Made by a program: the position numbers and the translations under genes
Notes under the pieces: model-generated
Database searches by the model: none
What the model was told of the DNA's origin: nothing
Seen by the model: only the letters and a program-made list of their open reading frames with translations
Shown: positions 32,518-34,289 of the stretch, in pieces
Position numbering within the stretch: the stretch's first letter is position 1
Layout of the letters: every line of letters begins with the position of its first letter
Source: SG8-30 sp964406445
Lineage (GTDB): Bacteria > Pseudomonadota > Gammaproteobacteria > Steroidobacterales > Steroidobacteraceae
Assembly (NCBI GenBank): GCA_964406445.1
Contig: CAYORU010000039.1
Location: 1 to 34,289 of the forward strand
Direction of reading: 5' to 3'
Length of the DNA: 34,289 bases

Positions 32518-32533
32518 AACGGGGGTCAGGTCA
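32493..32533. repeat. Right terminal inverted repeat of the IS
   Basis: Reverse complement of the left end with few mismatches. It overlaps the last codons of orfB. Confidence 0.9.
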
Positions 32534-32620
32534 GAGAGGGTGGGATTCGAACCCACGGTCCCCGCGAGGGGACGCCGGTTTTCAAGTGCGTTGAGGCGCA
32601 CGGTTGCGCAAGCACTGCGC

Positions 32621-32712
32621 ACGTAAGTGTTTGATTCGCAGTACTCAGCGGTTACGGGGAAACAGAACCCGGACAGGCACTTACGTCCGTACTGCAACTT
32701 GACTGCAACTAG
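32621..32712. repeat. Short repeats next to the attachment site
   Basis: Inverted ACGTAAGTG (32621-32629) and CACTTACGT (32678-32686), inverted GCAGTAC (32638-32644) and GTACTGC (32689-32695), and a tandem direct repeat ACTGCAACTTG/ACTGCAACTAG (32691-32701, 32702-32712). Their position 35-126 nt inside the att site suggests integrase or excisionase arm-type binding sites. The 196-nt stretch 32587-32782 shows no gene. Confidence 0.45.
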
Positions 32713-32782
32713 ATCCTACGCCAATGCCCCACCAACCTTGATCCCGAATTGTTTTGAACAAACGCGTCCGCCGCAACATCAA

Positions 32783-33034
32783 CTACAGGTCATGGACCAT
32801 TCCACACTGAGTGAGAAAGTTCTCGGCGTCTTGCTGGGTGCTTAGCTGGGCAGCCATTTCCCGACCGTTCTTGAATTCGACAACCACATCGATGCCACCA
32901 CCCGACAATTCACTGGCCAAGACTCTTTTGACCCGATTCCGGAAGTTCCATCGGATGAAGTCCGGGAAACCGTCTGCTGTGAGGGGTGTTGGCTTCCGTC
33001 CAAGAATTCTGCCGATCCGGGTCATTGGCTGCAT
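32783..33034 (-). CDS. 83-residue protein coupled to the NDT-like gene
   Basis: Not recognised. Its ATG (33034) overlaps the stop of the upstream gene as TGATG, so it is translationally coupled. The product is small and mixed-charge: a basic N-terminus (TRIGRILGRKPTPLTADGFP), an amphipathic middle (WNFRNRVKRVLASELSGGGI), a beta-like strand VVVEFKNGREMAA and a C-terminal helix (STQQDAENFLTQCG). No signal or membrane segment is seen. The coupling suggests a fixed ratio with the NDT-like protein; a regulator, an inhibitor or a partner are all possible, and none is shown. Confidence 0.6.
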   Translation of the reverse strand: MQPMTRIGRILGRKPTPLTADGFPDFIRWNFRNRVKRVLASELSGGGIDVVVEFKNGREMAAQLSTQQDAENFLTQCGMVHDL

Positions 33035-33984
33035 CAAACAGATGGTCGATCGCTAGACTTTCGCCCGACGATGGTCGCAACGAAATCCGACAACAGCCCC
33101 TCGAACTGCTGGGGCGTTTCCCACACGATATGGTTGTACTGCCGTGTATCGAAATGCACGTTTGGCAAATCATCTCGCCGCACTGACCAAATCACCGGGA
33201 GACCAAGGCCCAGTGCATAGCCCGCTTCGAAGTAGACGCCCTTGCGCTGCTCAGTTACATCGGCGACAAGGAATCGAGATCGTTGGATCTCCGACATGAT
33301 CTTCACATCGATTCGATCGGCGTGCGGTTCAGCGTCCACCCGATATGCCCGATACCCAGCCCTCCCAATAGCAGGGACGATTGCCGACGTGTACACGCTG
33401 AACATGTCATTTGAAAATGACATCGCCACAAATGCCTGATCGCTAAGCGGGCTCCTCCGTCTGAATGATTCAACCTCGCCCCAGCCTTCGCTGGTTACCG
33501 CGAGATTCTCTTCCTTTTGTCCAAATGTCCTACCACCCACGCCGCCGTCTTTCACGAGGCCACGCTGTCGAAGCGTGTCAATGTAGAAAGCCAGCTCGCT
33601 CTCGTTGCGGGCCCAGCAAAGGGGGTAGTCACGGCTTGGCAGTAATGAGACAGGGTCGCCTGGGTGGCTGGACCGTCGGGCAATCGCCGAAAGCAGTAAG
33701 GCCAGCTTGTCAGCCACCGAATAGTTCGGAAACGCGGTCTCGACGCTATCCAGATTGTCAGAGTTGATAATTGGAGGTTCCTGTCCGCCTTCCTGCTTCT
33801 CTCTGATCCAAGCAGAAAGAAGGGGCGTCAGCTTCCTGCTGGATGCCATCGCCAGTGCTGTCCGCGTAATCTGAAAACGACCACATCGTGGGCAGTCAAT
33901 GGTTAGTCTCTCGCCATAGTCACGTTCTTGGCCGTGCGTAACCGGGTACTGGCAAACCGGACAGTCAACTATTCCCTCGGACAT
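33034..33984 (-). CDS. Zinc-ribbon / winged-helix / nucleoside deoxyribosyltransferase-like (TIR-like) protein
   Basis: 316 residues in three parts. (1) N-terminal zinc ribbon: C8, C11, C31, C34 (DCPVCQYP, DCPRCGRF). (2) A middle helical region, about 85-175, with a winged-helix look (ELAFYIDTLRQRGLVKDGG, then LAVTSEGWGEVESFRRR). (3) A C-terminal domain, about 183-305, of the nucleoside 2-deoxyribosyltransferase-like / TIR-like fold: QAFVAMSFSNDMFSVYTSAI, IMSEIQRSRFLVADVTEQRK, GVYFEAGYALGLGLPVIWSV, HFDTRQYNHIVWE. Asp242 and Glu253 are candidate active-site acids. Related folds cleave nucleosides or NAD+ and occur in bacterial immunity proteins. The ATG 33984 has TGAGGTG upstream. A defence role is inference from fold and island context. 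Confidence 0.75.
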   Translation of the reverse strand: MSEGIVDCPVCQYPVTHGQERDYGERLTIDCPRCGRFQITRTALAMASSRKLTPLLSAWIREKQEGGQEPPIINSDNLDSVETAFPNYSVADKLALLLSAIARRSSHPGDPVSLLPSRDYPLCWARNESELAFYIDTLRQRGLVKDGGVGGRTFGQKEENLAVTSEGWGEVESFRRRSPLSDQAFVAMSFSNDMFSVYTSAIVPAIGRAGYRAYRVDAEPHADRIDVKIMSEIQRSRFLVADVTEQRKGVYFEAGYALGLGLPVIWSVRRDDLPNVHFDTRQYNHIVWETPQQFEGLLSDFVATIVGRKSSDRPSV

Positions 33985-34233
33985 AAGCACCTCAGATTTC
34001 GATCCATTCTCCGATCGCGCCGGGCTCGGAGTGCGAAAGTGAATACTGCTTTACACCGAATGGTCTAAATAAAGACGGATTCAAGGGAGCGGCAGCGTGC
34101 TGATTGTGGAAAATGCTGAGCTCCGGTTGGCCATCTGTACCATGCGCAAGCACTGCAATCGCACTGATTGAGGTGTTGTCGGACCTGTCCGGATTTTTGT
34201 GTGCGAGGCATAAGATGACTTACGGGAGTCTGT
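33985..34233. other. Intergenic region with 14-bp repeat copy and possible IS end
   Basis: No supportable gene in about 250 nt. It holds the upstream region of the NDT-like gene, the second copy of TGCGCAAGCACTGC (34143-34156), and GTCCGGATTTTTGTGTG (about 34189-34205), which looks like the terminal inverted repeat of IS256-type elements. A partial gene follows. Confidence 0.45.
34143..34156. repeat. 14-bp direct repeat flanking the NDT-like module
   Basis: TGCGCAAGCACTGC occurs here and at 32605-32618 in the same orientation, 1538 nt apart, with the two coupled genes between. The flanking bases are unrelated. By chance a 14-bp match within 1.7 kb is unlikely. Confidence 0.6.
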
Positions 34234-34289
34234 ATGCCGAGCAAGCGCAAGAAGGTCGAGATAGCCCCTGGTGTGGCCGGGGTGGAGAT
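34234..34289 (+). CDS. 5' end of a gene, possibly an IS256-like transposase
   Basis: The ATG at 34234 has GGGAG 6 nt upstream and encodes MPSKRKKVEIAPGVAGVE before the window ends. The basic N-terminus and the IS-end-like sequence upstream are compatible with an IS256-family transposase, but 18 residues are too few to decide. Confidence 0.35.
   Translation, partial: MPSKRKKVEIAPGVAGVE

Larger units (their letters stand above)
31322..32533 (+). mobile_element. Complete IS3-family insertion sequence (IS407-like group)
   Basis: A 1212-bp element with two overlapping transposase genes and imperfect terminal inverted repeats (31322-31363 and 32493-32533), both ending TGACCTGACCCCCG outermost. 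It is flanked by a 4-bp direct repeat GAGA (31318-31321 and 32534-32537), the target duplication length usual for the IS407 group. The intact ends, intact genes and perfect duplication point to a recent, possibly active insertion. The target is the acceptor strand of the tRNA-Ser fragment. Confidence 0.93.
31313..32586 (-). other. Island attachment site: 3' half of tRNA-Ser(UGA), split by an IS
   Basis: On the minus strand, 32586-32534 reads from the anticodon loop CTTGAAA (anticodon UGA) through ACCGG, the long variable arm TCCCC-TCGC-GGGGA and the T-arm GTGGG-TTCGAAT-CCCAC into the acceptor strand CCTCTC. After the IS, 31321-31313 supplies the rest (TCTCCGCCA, sharing the duplicated TCTC). 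Joined, it is a 58-nt class II tRNA-Ser 3' segment with encoded CCA. Upstream of position 32 of the tRNA the sequence (GCGCCTCAACGCA) is not a tRNA 5' half, so this is not a functional gene. Such a 3' copy is what a tyrosine integrase leaves at the far end of an island inserted in a tRNA. The katG side would be chromosome and the right side island. Confidence 0.85.
32587..34289. mobile_element. Interior of a putative genomic island (continues beyond window)
   Basis: Everything right of the tRNA-Ser fragment is visibly richer in A/T than the rest of the window and has no housekeeping genes. It carries two coupled genes of unknown pathway and the start of another gene. With the tRNA 3' fragment as boundary, this fits an integrated element. 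No integrase gene is present in the window; it would be expected at the opposite end, next to the intact tRNA-Ser. Confidence 0.6.

Noticed and set aside
32485..32697. 70-codon minus-strand frame across the tRNA-Ser fragment
   Set aside because: Part of it (VGSNPTLS) is simply the translation of a tRNA T-arm, and it runs into the IS end. I looked for an integrase C-terminus here and found none.
34065..34250. 61-codon minus-strand frame near the right edge
   Set aside because: No ribosome-binding site and no recognisable features. It overlaps the better supported plus-strand start at 34234 and the IS-end-like sequence.

Overview
The window is GC-rich chromosomal DNA, probably from a gammaproteobacterium related to the Xanthomonadales/Nevskiales-type lineages. 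The evidence is the gene order ruvC-ruvA-ruvB-ybgC-tolQ-tolR-tolA-tolB-pal-cpoB-queE-queC-(yheU)-tRNA-Lys, which is typical of Pseudomonas-like gammaproteobacteria. A monofunctional-type RelA and a ThrA-type fused aspartokinase/homoserine dehydrogenase agree with this. The genus cannot be named from the sequence alone.

Layout. 1-2075 (minus): thrA, cut by the window start, with a good sigma70-like promoter. 2165-4240: a small unknown gene, divergent from a three-domain methyltransferase and a 60-residue downstream protein. 4310-6418 (minus): Tat-exported PhoX-type phosphatase. 6659-15723 (minus): a nearly continuous run of ruvCAB (Holliday junction processing), ybgC-tolQRAB-pal-cpoB (outer-membrane constriction machine), queE-queC (queuosine precursor), yheU and tRNA-Lys. 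15869-18004 (plus): relA, followed by a small cluster of AAGCGAATGTCCCCT repeats. 18147-23690 (minus): sucA-sucB-lpd, the 2-oxoglutarate dehydrogenase complex. 23754-28788: a secreted unknown protein, tRNA-Arg, a histone H1-like protein, tRNA-Ala with its own promoter and terminator, a GNAT enzyme, Bcp peroxiredoxin, a membrane-anchored histidine phosphatase divergent from a MobA-like nucleotidyltransferase, and an HDOD protein under a sigma28-like promoter. 28955-31168 (plus): katG.

The right end is accessory DNA. Just after katG lies the 3' half of a tRNA-Ser(UGA), running from the anticodon loop to CCA with no 5' half. This is the usual signature of the far attachment site of a tRNA-integrated genomic island. 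A complete IS3-family element (31322-32533, 42/41-bp inverted ends, 4-bp GAGA target duplication) has inserted inside that fragment and split its acceptor strand. Beyond it, the DNA is visibly less GC-rich. It carries a translationally coupled pair: a zinc-ribbon/winged-helix/nucleoside-deoxyribosyltransferase-like (TIR-like) protein and an 83-residue protein of unknown function. The pair is flanked by a 14-bp direct repeat. At the window edge is the start of another gene, possibly of an IS256-like element. The coupled pair looks most like an uncharacterised defence or stress-effector module and is the best candidate here for something new.

A second theme is start-site architecture. Several genes have a -10-like TATCAT (or GATAC) exactly 7 nt before the start codon, suggesting leaderless transcripts. 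In one case two divergent genes share a CATG palindrome as overlapping start codons.
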